A stretch of 64,000 bases of DNA from an uncultured Flavobacterium sp. Its GTDB lineage: Bacteria > Bacteroidota > Bacteroidia > Flavobacteriales > Flavobacteriaceae. Shown one piece after another: positions 1 through 9,378 of this stretch. How positions within the stretch are numbered: the stretch's first letter is position 1; every line of letters starts with the position of its first letter. The notes under the pieces were generated by a model that saw only the letters and a list, made by a program, of their open reading frames with translations, searched no databases and had not been told where the DNA came from. The DNA lies in contig NZ_CAMLDD010000004.1 in assembly GCF_946478785.1 (NCBI RefSeq), forward strand, positions 62,001 through 126,000, read 5' to 3'. The position numbers were made by a program, and so were the translations under genes.

Positions 1-1990
1 TTAATTTTGAATCTTTAAAAAAGGATTCTTCCGTAAGATTCCAACTTACAGAACCACCTCCAAAATTACCGTATTTGTTTCCTTCGGATAATGCCGATAA
101 ACCATCAATTCTATAATTTAAAGTCAGGAAATATTTGTTTTTAAAATTGTAGTTTAAGTTGGTGAAATATGAGAGTAAAGCATTTTCTGAAAGGTCATTG
201 CCAATAGGCGAAATATTTGCATAACTTCCCTGGTAATTTTTATAATAGGTGTCGGTTACATTACTTTGAGAAGCTCCCCAACTCTCTACAGCAGTTTTTA
301 TTCTTTCATAACCTACCAGAATCATGAAATTGTGATTTTCATTAAATGAATCTTTGTACGTAAGTGTATTCGCCCAATCGGTTCTTGATAAATCGGTAGC
401 GATGTTGGTTGCGACACCGTTGTAAGAGGCTCCTCCTCCGTGAATTGGGTTCAAAAATAATCTGTTTTCCAGTCCAATAGTATTCAATCCAAAACTGGTT
501 CTGAAAGTTATTTTTTTAGTGATATCAAACTCTCCATAGATATTCCCTAAAAGCGATTTACTAATAGAAGTCGTCAGGTCCAATTCCTGCACCATAGCCA
601 GATTGTAGGCATTAATGGTACCAATGATCGACGGAATATTGGCTCCGTAACCTACACTTATTCCATTTTGAATGCTATACGAACCATCTGGGGTATAAAC
701 CGGTACATTGGGAGGCAAGACATACGTCATTCTTCCTAAAGGTTCATTGGTAATATACTCTGTGTTATAAGTCGATGAATACAAAGTATTACCTGCAACA
801 GCACCCGTATTTGGACCTACATTTTTTGCTCTGCTATACGAAAGATTGACACCAACCTTAATAAAATTGGTCACGTCATGACTAATGTTTAATCGTGTCA
901 TGTAATTTTGAAACGTGTTGTTTTTTATAAAGCTATTTTGATTCGTATAATCTGCTGAAAAATAATATTGTGTGGTTTCATTACCTCCGGAAACATTAAT
1001 ATTGTGATTGCTTGAAATTCCCGGTTCGTAAGCTACATCATACCAATTCGTATCTACGGTACTTCCGTCAGCATTTTTAGAAAGGAAAAAACCAGGTGCT
1101 TTGCCTGCATTGACAAGGGCTTCGTTTTTTATCATGGTATAATCTTCTGCATTTAATAATTTTGGCAGGTTATAAGGGGTGCTTCGGCTGAACCAGGTGT
1201 TGTAATTGAATTTAGTTTTGCCATTTTTACCTTTTTTGGTAGTGATGACCATCACGCCATTTGCGGCTCTGGATCCATATATGGCAGAAGCAGAAGCATC
1301 CTTCAATACATCAACAGAGGCAATATCATTTGGGTTGATTCCTGATAGTGGATTGTTGCCAACAAATCCACCCAATGAGCCGGTAAAAACCGCTACACCA
1401 TCTACGACTATCAGAGGAAAAAGCCCGGATGTAATGGTATTTAAACCCCGAACCCTAATAACAGGCGTATTGTTTAATACACTTGTTGATTGAATTACGT
1501 CGATTCCTGTTGCCTGACCGCCTAATAACTGATCAAAACTGGTGGAAGGACGGTTCTTTAATTGCTTAGCTGAAATTGTAGAAACAGATCCTGAAAACTC
1601 CGATTTTTTTTGAGACAAATACCCACTTGAAATCAGGACTTCTTCTAATTGGTTAGAGTTGTCCTGTAGTATAACTTTGATGCTTTTATTTGACTTTACA
1701 ACTAAACTTTGAGTAATGTATCCCATCATGCTAACTTTTATGGCAATAGGATACTGAGCCTTTGTAGCAATAGAAAAATAGCCATTTTCGTCTGTAATTG
1801 CAGTTTCATTAGTATCTGTAATTTGAATAGTGGAAGCTGCAACTGCCTGATTATTATGATCAATAATTTGCCCTTCAATAGTATTGTTTTGACCAGCAAC
1901 CGACATTGAAACTAATAGAAAAAACAGTATTGCGAGCTGGTTTCCATTTATTAGCAATGCCAAAAAACGGAATATATAGTTTTGTTTCAT
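1..1990 (-). CDS. SusC/RagA-family TonB-dependent outer-membrane receptor, 3' end cut by the window edge
   Basis: About 663 residues are visible before the frame leaves the window on the left; no in-frame stop was met. A signal peptide of about 34 residues ends in SVAGQ. It is followed by a carboxypeptidase-regulatory-like domain (about 35-115), then a linker with LEEVLISSGYLSQKK and a plug domain that includes VLKDASASAIYGSRAANGV, typical of SusC. Barrel strands follow. The family imports glycans or other large ligands with a SusD lipoprotein partner, which should lie just left of the window. Upstream on the same strand are two UnbV lipoproteins and a haloperoxidase, so the ligand may not be a plain polysaccharide. 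Partial only because of the window edge. Substrate unknown. Confidence 0.93.
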   Translation of the reverse strand, partial: MKQNYIFRFLALLINGNQLAILFFLLVSMSVAGQNNTIEGQIIDHNNQAVAASTIQITDTNETAITDENGYFSIATKAQYPIAIKVSMMGYITQSLVVKSNKSIKVILQDNSNQLEEVLISSGYLSQKKSEFSGSVSTISAKQLKNRPSTSFDQLLGGQATGIDVIQSTSVLNNTPVIRVRGLNTITSGLFPLIVVDGVAVFTGSLGGFVGNNPLSGINPNDIASVDVLKDASASAIYGSRAANGVMVITTKKGKNGKTKFNYNTWFSRSTPYNLPKLLNAEDYTMIKNEALVNAGKAPGFFLSKNADGSTVDTNWYDVAYEPGISSNHNINVSGGNETTQYYFSADYTNQNSFIKNNTFQNYMTRLNISHDVTNFIKVGVNLSYSRAKNVGPNTGAVAGNTLYSSTYNTEYITNEPLGRMTYVLPPNVPVYTPDGSYSIQNGISVGYGANIPSIIGTINAYNLAMVQELDLTTSISKSLLGNIYGEFDITKKITFRTSFGLNTIGLENRLFLNPIHGGGASYNGVATNIATDLSRTDWANTLTYKDSFNENHNFMILVGYERIKTAVESWGASQSNVTDTYYKNYQGSYANISPIGNDLSENALLSYFTNLNYNFKNKYFLTLNYRIDGLSALSEGNKYGNFGGGSVSWNLTEESFFKDSKL

Positions 1991-2016
1991 TTTTTTATAG
2001 GTTTATAGCATAGCCT

Positions 2017-2043
2017 AAACCAGAACACTAAGTATTCTGGTTT
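2017..2043 (-). other. Hairpin in the leader of the truncated susC-like gene
   Basis: Nine-base perfect stem AAACCAGAA / TTCTGGTTT with a nine-base loop, between the stop of the 1098-residue lipoprotein gene (2111) and the ATG of the susC-like gene (1990). No T-run follows on the minus strand. It could be an mRNA-stabilising or attenuating hairpin that sets receptor levels relative to the upstream genes rather than a full terminator. Confidence 0.4.
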
Positions 2044-2110
2044 AAAGCTGCTGTATTTAAATTGACTGGTTTCTTGAAGATGTTTAAACAAATTCAAAAA
2101 GAAGAAGTTT

Positions 2111-5100
2111 TTAATTAATTCGGATACTTTGCAAAAACGAATTATTATTGGTTACCAGAAAGTAATTTTTGTCTTTTACCTTAATTTTTTCCATGTTTTT
2201 TACATCTCCGGGAGTAAAGAATCCGCTTTTAACTGCAGAGACAGGCAGGAACGCACCTTTGCCATTTCCTTTTAAAAACAAGCCATGACCTGCATCATTT
2301 CTTGGTGTTTCCACTTCAGAATTGAACATATTGCCTGTAATCAAAGCATCAAGGTTTCCATCCTTATCATAGTCATCAACCGCTATTTGATTGATACAGC
2401 TAATCTGTGCCTGAATAGGTAGTTTATGAATGACAAATTTTCCATTTTTGTTTTCCAGATAGATACTTGCAAAAGATTTTACTTTATAATGCAAGGCTTC
2501 TTTAAGTGACTTTTCAGTATAAACATCCACCAGGGTAGCTTGAGAAAAACTTTCGTAGTCTTTGAATTTTTTCTTGATATTTGGAATCTGTTGAGACGAA
2601 CAGCCACGGCCACGCACCGGATATTGCTTTCCATCATTATAGTAACTCAAAACAATATCTTTGTGTTTATCATTATCAAAATCTTTTACGAAAATATCAA
2701 AAGTTTCATTTGGAGTTGCCTGATATTTATAATTCAAACCATTATTTCCAACAATATAATCCATGTCACCATCCTTGTCAAAATCACCTTGCTCAATGCT
2801 CCACCACCAGCCGGTAGTGTCATCAGTGAGTCCCATGTTTTTTGTTACTTCTTTGAAACCCGATTTAGTATTTTGAAATATACGGATAGGCATCCATTCG
2901 CCCACGACAATAATATCATCTAGTTTATCATTATTAAAATCGGTAATTACAGCACTGGTCGCCATTCCTAAATTAATAAACTCTTTAGGGGATTTTTTAG
3001 AAACTTCAAATTTTGGCTGCGATGACGAACTAATATTGTGCAATAGATATGTCGTGGCAGGTGAGGGGTATTGTCCGGGAACTTGTCTTCCTAATACCAA
3101 AAGATCTTGTTTTCCATCTTTATCATAATCAATTGAATATACTGTTGAACCACTGGTCAGCATGGTTGGCAGAACTCCTTTTGGCGCTTTGGTAAAATCG
3201 CCTTTTCCGTTATTGAGGTATAAACGATCTTGTAATTTTTGGTCGTTAATCAAAAATTCATAACCGCCACTCACAACATATAAGTCATTATCTCCGTCAT
3301 TATCCGCATCAAAAATCAATGCTCCGGTATCTTCGCTAAATTTATCTTCCTCAAAAGCCGCACTGTTTTTTTCTGTAAAACCATTTGCTGTCTGCAAAAA
3401 TATTTTTCCGGGATAGGTCGCAGCACCTCCAATAAAATAATCATCAAGACCGTCTTTATTTAGATCACCTACAGAAATGCAAGGCCCAAAAGTAGACATT
3501 TTATGAGGCAGCAGAACCTGATCTTTAAAATCGTCGTATTTGTTTTCTTCATGTTTAAAAACTGGAAAAACTCCGTTTTCTGTAGTAAAAAGAGCATTTT
3601 TAGCAATTGTTTTAGCTGGAGTTTCTTCTTTTGCATCCTGCTCCTTAAAGTTTAGCGTTTGATTTGCTTTGACATTGTACAACTTTTGCACCTTGCCATT
3701 TGTCCAGACTACTTTTACCTCGTCGATAGTTTTGTGTTTTGCTAAACCAAAATGTAGTTCAGGAGCCACTGAAGACTGAAAACCTCTTGTCAAGGTAAGT
3801 TCCTGCATCTGGGTTCCTTTTTTTGTTTTTATATACACGCGATTCCCCAATCCAAAAGTATTTTTAGAGTTTCCTTTAAAATTTACCTTGATATAATTAT
3901 TGATTTTAGCACTTGAATTTTCAAAAACAGAGGCATAATCATCGATATTATTGACAACCAAATCCAAGTCGCCATCGTTGTCTAAATCGGCGTAGGCCAC
4001 ACCATTTGAAAAGCCTTTATACTCAATTCCCCATTTTTTATTTGCTTGTTCAAAATTTAAATTGCCTTTATTTTGAAACATGAAATTATCAATTTTCTCT
4101 GATGGAATTTCTTTTGATTTAGCGAGCAGGTCTTTGGGCCGTTCAGCCAGGGATTCAAAGCTGTTAAAAAAATCGTTATTATTAATCTCTCTTCTGGTAC
4201 CATTGCTTACAAACAAATCCTTATTCCCGTCATTATCAAAATCTGCGAATAAAGGTCCCCAGCTCCAGTCTGTAGATGAGGTTCCTGTAATACGGGATAT
4301 ATTGCCAAAATGCGGTATTCCGTTTTCATTAACTCCTGTATTCAGCTGCATGCAGTTGTGCATATACTGGTAATTAAAACCGGCATCAACGACATCCCAA
4401 AAAAGCTGTGGATTCATACTGGACATATTTGCTTTTTTACGACGATTGTCCTTCGCATCCATGTCTACCTGAAAAACATCTAAATTTCCATCATTGTTAA
4501 AATCAGATACATCTACACCCATTCCGTAGAAAGAATTATGTGCCATGGCCTCTTTGACCACTTCTTTAAAAGTACCATCCTGATTGTTGATGTACATAAA
4601 ATCTGGTGAATTGAAATCATTAGAAACATATATATCTGGCCAGCTGTCATTGTTTAAATCACCAATCGTAACACTTAATGATAATCCATAAGCTTTTACA
4701 CCTGCTTCCTTGGTAACATTGCTAAAATGATTACCATCATTTCGATATAAATGACCTGATTCATTATCCTTTACATTCAGCATCATTTGTGTATAAACAA
4801 ATGTTGGGGAATTAAATTTAGTAGGGGGATAATTGGCCACAAATAAATCTAAATCCCCATCCTTATCATAATCAAAGAATGTTCCTTGTATGCTATCTCC
4901 AATATCATCAATGCCATATTCCTTAGCTTTTTCTGTAAAGGTGCCGTTGCCATTATTGATATACAATTGATTGTCTTTTGGTCCAAATTTTCCACTTACA
5001 CTACAATAAATATCTAAAAAACCATCTCCGTTTACATCGGCCATAGTGACGCCATTGTACCAGCGGTCATCGCCTCCAACGCCTGCCTTTTCAGTAATGT

Positions 5101-5407
5101 CTTCAAATTTTAGGTTCCCTTTGTTTAAATACAATTTATTTGAGACCTGGTTTCCTGTAAAAAAGATATCTGCAAGCCCATCATTATTGATATCACCTGT
5201 AGCAACTCCTCCTCCTAAATAGATATAATGATAGGTAAAATAGTTTAGTGAGTCATTTTCAGTTAAATTATTGCTGAAATCAATTCCAGTATTGGATCGG
5301 TCCAAAATAGAGAATATCTTCTCATCTGATTCTTTATTAGTACAGTTTACAAGCAATAAAAGGGTTAATGCGCTCATAAAAACTGTTCTTATTTTTATAT
5401 TTCTCAT
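2111..5407 (-). CDS. FG-GAP/VCBS repeat lipoprotein with central ASPIC/UnbV domain (CRTAC1 family)
   Basis: 1098 residues. The lipobox LLLLVNC (Cys about 22) predicts an outer-membrane or surface lipoprotein. Residues about 50-490 hold repeated DxNxDGxxD motifs such as DINNDGLADIFF and DFNNDGNLDVFQ, the calcium-binding loops of FG-GAP beta-propellers. An ASPIC/UnbV-like segment lies at about 515-590 (GLGNRVYIK, HFGLAKHKTIDEVKVVW). A second set of Asp-rich propeller repeats fills about 640-1060. The family is common beside SusC/SusD pairs in Bacteroidota but has no settled biochemical role. It may act as a surface binding platform. Gap to the upstream UnbV gene is 81 bp, same strand, likely one operon with the susC-like gene. 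Confidence 0.88.
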   Translation of the reverse strand: MRNIKIRTVFMSALTLLLLVNCTNKESDEKIFSILDRSNTGIDFSNNLTENDSLNYFTYHYIYLGGGVATGDINNDGLADIFFTGNQVSNKLYLNKGNLKFEDITEKAGVGGDDRWYNGVTMADVNGDGFLDIYCSVSGKFGPKDNQLYINNGNGTFTEKAKEYGIDDIGDSIQGTFFDYDKDGDLDLFVANYPPTKFNSPTFVYTQMMLNVKDNESGHLYRNDGNHFSNVTKEAGVKAYGLSLSVTIGDLNNDSWPDIYVSNDFNSPDFMYINNQDGTFKEVVKEAMAHNSFYGMGVDVSDFNNDGNLDVFQVDMDAKDNRRKKANMSSMNPQLFWDVVDAGFNYQYMHNCMQLNTGVNENGIPHFGNISRITGTSSTDWSWGPLFADFDNDGNKDLFVSNGTRREINNNDFFNSFESLAERPKDLLAKSKEIPSEKIDNFMFQNKGNLNFEQANKKWGIEYKGFSNGVAYADLDNDGDLDLVVNNIDDYASVFENSSAKINNYIKVNFKGNSKNTFGLGNRVYIKTKKGTQMQELTLTRGFQSSVAPELHFGLAKHKTIDEVKVVWTNGKVQKLYNVKANQTLNFKEQDAKEETPAKTIAKNALFTTENGVFPVFKHEENKYDDFKDQVLLPHKMSTFGPCISVGDLNKDGLDDYFIGGAATYPGKIFLQTANGFTEKNSAAFEEDKFSEDTGALIFDADNDGDNDLYVVSGGYEFLINDQKLQDRLYLNNGKGDFTKAPKGVLPTMLTSGSTVYSIDYDKDGKQDLLVLGRQVPGQYPSPATTYLLHNISSSSQPKFEVSKKSPKEFINLGMATSAVITDFNNDKLDDIIVVGEWMPIRIFQNTKSGFKEVTKNMGLTDDTTGWWWSIEQGDFDKDGDMDYIVGNNGLNYKYQATPNETFDIFVKDFDNDKHKDIVLSYYNDGKQYPVRGRGCSSQQIPNIKKKFKDYESFSQATLVDVYTEKSLKEALHYKVKSFASIYLENKNGKFVIHKLPIQAQISCINQIAVDDYDKDGNLDALITGNMFNSEVETPRNDAGHGLFLKGNGKGAFLPVSAVKSGFFTPGDVKNMEKIKVKDKNYFLVTNNNSFLQSIRIN

Positions 5408-5465
5408 TTTTATTGTAATAATTAGTTTGTTATTTTTAACTCAAGAGTATTAATAAGGATTTATT

Positions 5466-5483
5466 CATCTGTTTTACCAGATG
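5466..5483 (-). other. Short hairpin between the two UnbV genes
   Basis: Six-base stem CATCTG / CAGATG with a six-base loop, just after the stop of the 735-residue gene on the minus strand. It is too weak and T-poor to be called a terminator. Confidence 0.2.
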
Positions 5484-5488
5484 TTCAT

Positions 5489-7696
5489 TTAAATACAAAT
5501 TGAGGATGTAGCACCTGCTGTTGAAAAAAATGTTCTTTTAATTTTCAGTTTCGAAAAGTCTTTTTCTCCCTCTATAATTTTAATGAATTGATTGGGCTGT
5601 ATATTTTTAAATATTTTCTTTTTACCGCTTTTAGGCCAGGTTATTTCAATTTGATCAATTATTTTAGCTTGTCCAATTCCAATTTCCATTCTTAAAGCAG
5701 ATGCACCAAAACTTCCGCCTGAATTTAATATTCTATATACGGATCTGGAAACACCATTTTCCCTGAAACTGACTTTTACTTTTGTACCGATCGCAGAACG
5801 ATTAGTGTCTGTTCCTTCTAATAGTAATCTTATCCAACGGTTGTTGTTTTGTCCTGGGTTAAGATATAAGGAATTATAGAAAGAGTCTCCTATATAAGCA
5901 CCTCCAACTTCTATAAAAATATCAGTATCTCCATCATTATCCAAATCATTTAAAGCTACACCATGACCTTTCTGCAAATTCCCTACACGACCCGAAGATG
6001 TGACATCAGCAAATTTTCCATTACCCATATTTCTAAATAATTTATTAGGTATTAGTGATTTGTAATCAGGATTCCCTGTGCCAAGATACATATCCAGAAA
6101 TCCGTCATTATCGATATCACCAAAATTTGCACCCATGGCAAACACGGTTTTGCTTAGGCCTGATGCTTTAGAAACATCTGTAAAAGTGCCATCATGATTA
6201 TTATGGTACAGATACATTTTACTGCTTTCATATGGTATGTTCAGTGCATCCATTGCAATTTGACTGGCTACAGCACCATCAAATTCATATCCACAAACAA
6301 AAATATCCTGCCAGCCATCATTATCATAATCCCAAAACCATGTAGGAAACGTCATTACATTAATTCCTGCTAAACCTGCCTGTTCTGTAACGTCTGTAAA
6401 TTGAGGAATACCATTCTTGAGCCCTGTGTTTTTTAATAATATTTTTCGTCTGTTCATTCCGGAAAGAAACAAATCAATGTCGCCATCATTATCATAATCG
6501 GCTGATGTAGCTCCTTTTATAAAACTAACTACGTCGCATTTTGCGGCTTTGGCAACATTTGTAAATGTCCCATCCTGATTATTTAAATATAATTCAGAAG
6601 GGTAGGGCTCATTATCTGTTGACTCGTTGCCAATAAATAAATCTAAATAGCCGTCATTATTGTAATCATTCCACGAACCAGCTTGGGTAGGAAATTCAGA
6701 ATACAATCCGCTTTTTATGGTTACATCCGTAAAGGTACCATCGCCGTTGTTGCGTAACAATGAGTTAGGCTGCCTGCCGTATTTTTGCATCCAGGCCCCT
6801 CTTAGTACAAAAATATCAGTGTCACCATCATTGTCATAATCTGCTTGTATCATGCTTAAGCCTCCTTTAAAACGACCTATTTCCGAGATTTTCGAATGAT
6901 CGGCAAAATTGCCCTTTTTATTATTTTGAAAGTAATGCATAACCCCGTCCAAACTCCAGTCAGATGTTACAATATCCAGGTAATTATCATTGTTAAAATC
7001 ATCTATAATTACTCCTCCTGACATATTTCTGTTTTTAATGCCTACGTTTGCAGCAACATCCACAAAAGGCTTTATACTGTATTGAGAGTTGTCTTTGTTT
7101 AGATTTGGAATTAGCCATTTTTCAGGCACTTCTAAAGGATAGCCGCCAATAGTCATATAGGCTATATTTAAGAGCCATCTTGATTCATAATCCTGAGGAT
7201 TTATATCTAATAATTTTTTATAAACTTCAATAGCTTTTTGAGAGCCTTGTCTTATAACATGAATTCCGTTTTTTTGTATGGGAAGGATGCAGGATTCCGG
7301 ATTGTGATGATTAACGCAATTTTGTTTTTCTCCGAGTCTCATATAGGAAATTGCCAGAAATCTCAGCGCTTCATGATTGTTTCCATTCATTTTTTTTATC
7401 CTATTGATAGCACTTTCCAAAGTTGATACAGATTCTGCTTCTTTTCCAAGTTTTAATAATGCATTTCCTTTATTTAATTCATGATTTAATCTAAAGAAAC
7501 CTTCCTCGGAACTTTTAATAATAGAGTCGTAATAAGCCACTTCTCTTGTTTCTGCAAATGGGTTTTTCTTTACATTATACATCATTTTTCTAGCTTTCAA
7601 AATCTTAATCATTTTGTCATTTGGATTAGAAAAATAGTCACATGACTGTGTCAAAACAGACGCCATAAATAGTAATAATAACCGTTTAATTTTCAT
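5489..7696 (-). CDS. TPR plus FG-GAP/UnbV lipoprotein (CRTAC1 family)
   Basis: 735 residues. Lipobox SVLTQSC near residue 19. Residues about 30-190 are helical and TPR-like (LNKGNALLKLGKEAESVSTL, then IEVYKKLLDINPQDYESRWLL). They are followed by propeller repeats with DFNNDNYLDIV, DYDNDGDTDIF and DIDNDGFLDMY. The C-terminal UnbV/ASPIC domain is clear (SAIGTKVKVSF, then IDQIEITWPKSGKKK). Architecture differs from its neighbour: TPR first, UnbV last, one propeller. It lies 31 bp downstream of the haloperoxidase on the same strand, which suggests co-transcription. A role in surface binding or in scaffolding the haloperoxidase or SusC is inference only. Confidence 0.88.
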   Translation of the reverse strand: MKIKRLLLLFMASVLTQSCDYFSNPNDKMIKILKARKMMYNVKKNPFAETREVAYYDSIIKSSEEGFFRLNHELNKGNALLKLGKEAESVSTLESAINRIKKMNGNNHEALRFLAISYMRLGEKQNCVNHHNPESCILPIQKNGIHVIRQGSQKAIEVYKKLLDINPQDYESRWLLNIAYMTIGGYPLEVPEKWLIPNLNKDNSQYSIKPFVDVAANVGIKNRNMSGGVIIDDFNNDNYLDIVTSDWSLDGVMHYFQNNKKGNFADHSKISEIGRFKGGLSMIQADYDNDGDTDIFVLRGAWMQKYGRQPNSLLRNNGDGTFTDVTIKSGLYSEFPTQAGSWNDYNNDGYLDLFIGNESTDNEPYPSELYLNNQDGTFTNVAKAAKCDVVSFIKGATSADYDNDGDIDLFLSGMNRRKILLKNTGLKNGIPQFTDVTEQAGLAGINVMTFPTWFWDYDNDGWQDIFVCGYEFDGAVASQIAMDALNIPYESSKMYLYHNNHDGTFTDVSKASGLSKTVFAMGANFGDIDNDGFLDMYLGTGNPDYKSLIPNKLFRNMGNGKFADVTSSGRVGNLQKGHGVALNDLDNDGDTDIFIEVGGAYIGDSFYNSLYLNPGQNNNRWIRLLLEGTDTNRSAIGTKVKVSFRENGVSRSVYRILNSGGSFGASALRMEIGIGQAKIIDQIEITWPKSGKKKIFKNIQPNQFIKIIEGEKDFSKLKIKRTFFSTAGATSSICI

Positions 7697-7727
7697 AATT
7701 AAAACATTTAGAATGGATAGTATTTTA

Positions 7728-9206
7728 CTATTTATTGAATTTTTTGTTTCCTAAATGAAAATTATAAAACTTCCAGACTTCATGAGCCACATTTCTGCCT
7801 AACTTAAGTCCTTCCACGTTATCTGCCTGAATATGATAGCCTCCCATAACTCTTGAAATTCCTGCCATATTTGCTGTTTCTGTGAATGTTGGGAATTTTA
7901 AAACAACAGGTTTTCCTATATTATTTGGTTCTGTCATTGACCCTGGAGTACTGCAGATTGCAGATTCACCAAAAGTATCACTTCCAGTCCATAATTTTAG
8001 TGCTTCACCACAGCCTCCACTAATTGTACTATGCCCGGAGACATAACCGGGAAAAGCGGGGCATAAAAAAATATCTGGTGAATAAGGCCTCCAGTCTTGT
8101 CCCTTCATCTCGATATTGCCAAAGCCAGGACCACCCCAGGCTTTTATAGTTTGATCTTTATAATAATGATGTACTAGAGCATACGGACGGGCAAAATCGT
8201 AAAACATTTTTGCATCCCAACACGCTATAAAACAATCCATTGCTGTTACCTGATTGTAAAAAAACATTTTTACATCCTGGTCTAAAGTGTGTTTATCACG
8301 TCTGGAAACATCCTGGGCAAATTTTAACCAATGTCCGGCCTGTTGTACTGATTTTGGACCATCACGCATAAATTCTACCAATGCTTTTTGTTCGTTAGTT
8401 AGATTATATTGTAAATCAAGTAGTTCTTTAACTTCATTTTTAAGTTGTTCTGAATCCAATGAAGGAGGGGGTAGAGGACGAAACTGATCGCCAGATTTTA
8501 ATCCTACAGGTTTTACTTTGTTCCAAAATGGAGTGGCACAGCCTGGTGCAAACCTGCCGCCTTTTCCATCTGAAAAATATTTTGGCTGCCAGTGAATTAC
8601 ATCAATCATCTCATCCGGAGAATTGACCGGATTATAATTTACGTAATTGAAATATGGAGTTCCATTTGAACCATCTTCTTCTCCATATTGATTCGATCCA
8701 TCGTGTTTTCTTGCTTCAATGACTGCTTTTGCGGCTAAATTTCCTATTCCAGCCGGCGTTTTGGGGTCTAGTGACTTATCATTAGGATCTAATCCTAATT
8801 TAACCATAAAAGCTACAAACAAATCCTTATCTGAGAAATAATATTCACATAATGCATTATAGGCAGCATAACTAATAGCAATCTCTTTATTTTTGAGTGT
8901 TTGTTCTTTATTGGGTCTTCTTTCTGTATTTTTTAAATACACTGGAATTGCCTTTTGATCATACCGGCTCCAGGCATCAAAAACAGCAACAAACGTTAGT
9001 CCTAAAAAACGGGAAGTCACTGTTGGTCTTGGTTTAAAAATTTCAGTATCATTACCAGTGGCAATAACTGCTATTTCTGACCATTTATAGGCAATATTAT
9101 TTTCTCCTTTTGGTTCTTTAATTTTATTCTCTTTGGATTGTGCAAATATGTTTGTCGTTAAAATACCGAATAGCAGTATTTTAATCATTATTTTATGAAT
9201 TTTCAT
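7728..9206 (-). CDS. Vanadium-dependent haloperoxidase (PAP2 superfamily), exported
   Basis: 492 residues from the ATG at 9206. The open frame extends 29 codons further to a TTG, but the ATG is followed at once by a good signal peptide (MKIHKIMIKILLFGILTTN, cleavage after FAQ). Vanadate/phosphate-site motifs are present: an Arg in FYDFARPY, the FPGYVSGHST segment with His392, and RVMGGYHIQADN with His458, as in vanadium haloperoxidases and acid phosphatases. Family members oxidise halides with hydrogen peroxide; some bacterial members are phosphatases, so the activity needs testing. It sits directly upstream of two UnbV lipoproteins and a SusC-like receptor, an association that suggests periplasmic or surface processing of an imported compound. 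Confidence 0.87.
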   Translation of the reverse strand: MKIHKIMIKILLFGILTTNIFAQSKENKIKEPKGENNIAYKWSEIAVIATGNDTEIFKPRPTVTSRFLGLTFVAVFDAWSRYDQKAIPVYLKNTERRPNKEQTLKNKEIAISYAAYNALCEYYFSDKDLFVAFMVKLGLDPNDKSLDPKTPAGIGNLAAKAVIEARKHDGSNQYGEEDGSNGTPYFNYVNYNPVNSPDEMIDVIHWQPKYFSDGKGGRFAPGCATPFWNKVKPVGLKSGDQFRPLPPPSLDSEQLKNEVKELLDLQYNLTNEQKALVEFMRDGPKSVQQAGHWLKFAQDVSRRDKHTLDQDVKMFFYNQVTAMDCFIACWDAKMFYDFARPYALVHHYYKDQTIKAWGGPGFGNIEMKGQDWRPYSPDIFLCPAFPGYVSGHSTISGGCGEALKLWTGSDTFGESAICSTPGSMTEPNNIGKPVVLKFPTFTETANMAGISRVMGGYHIQADNVEGLKLGRNVAHEVWKFYNFHLGNKKFNK

Positions 9207-9306
9207 TTTGGTGGTTTTATATGGTTTTTTGATAGCTTTCTTTTCAATTAGAATTAATTGAAATTGTTGGTATGTCAAATTATAAATAAGCAATTCAATC
9301 TTAAGT

Positions 9307-9353
9307 CAGAACTAAGATTTAATGCCAGAGCATGATTTATTAAATCAGTTCTG
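9307..9353 (-). terminator. Imperfect hairpin after the small exported protein gene
   Basis: CAGAACT...GATTTA pairs with TAAATC-AGTTCTG (two unpaired bases) across a short loop, in the 85-bp gap downstream of the gene ending at 9379. There is no clear T-run, so it may be a weak terminator or only an RNA structure. Confidence 0.3.
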
Positions 9354-9378
9354 TTTATAGTTTAACATAAAGGAAATA

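Noticed and set aside
2540..2923. Open frame on the plus strand opposite the UnbV gene
   Set aside because: Mirror of a strongly supported FG-GAP gene; no signal or domain of its own. The same applies to other antisense frames, e.g. 28689-29054, 42855-43250, 43387-43683, 45816-46199 and 49781-50068.
2111..7696. Integrin-like adhesins or toxins
   Set aside because: FG-GAP motifs occur in many folds; the UnbV domain and lipoboxes fit the CRTAC1 family better, and no toxin domain is present.
9207..9293. N-terminal extension of the haloperoxidase from a TTG
   Set aside because: It would bury the signal peptide 29 residues in; ATG 9206 starts it directly.
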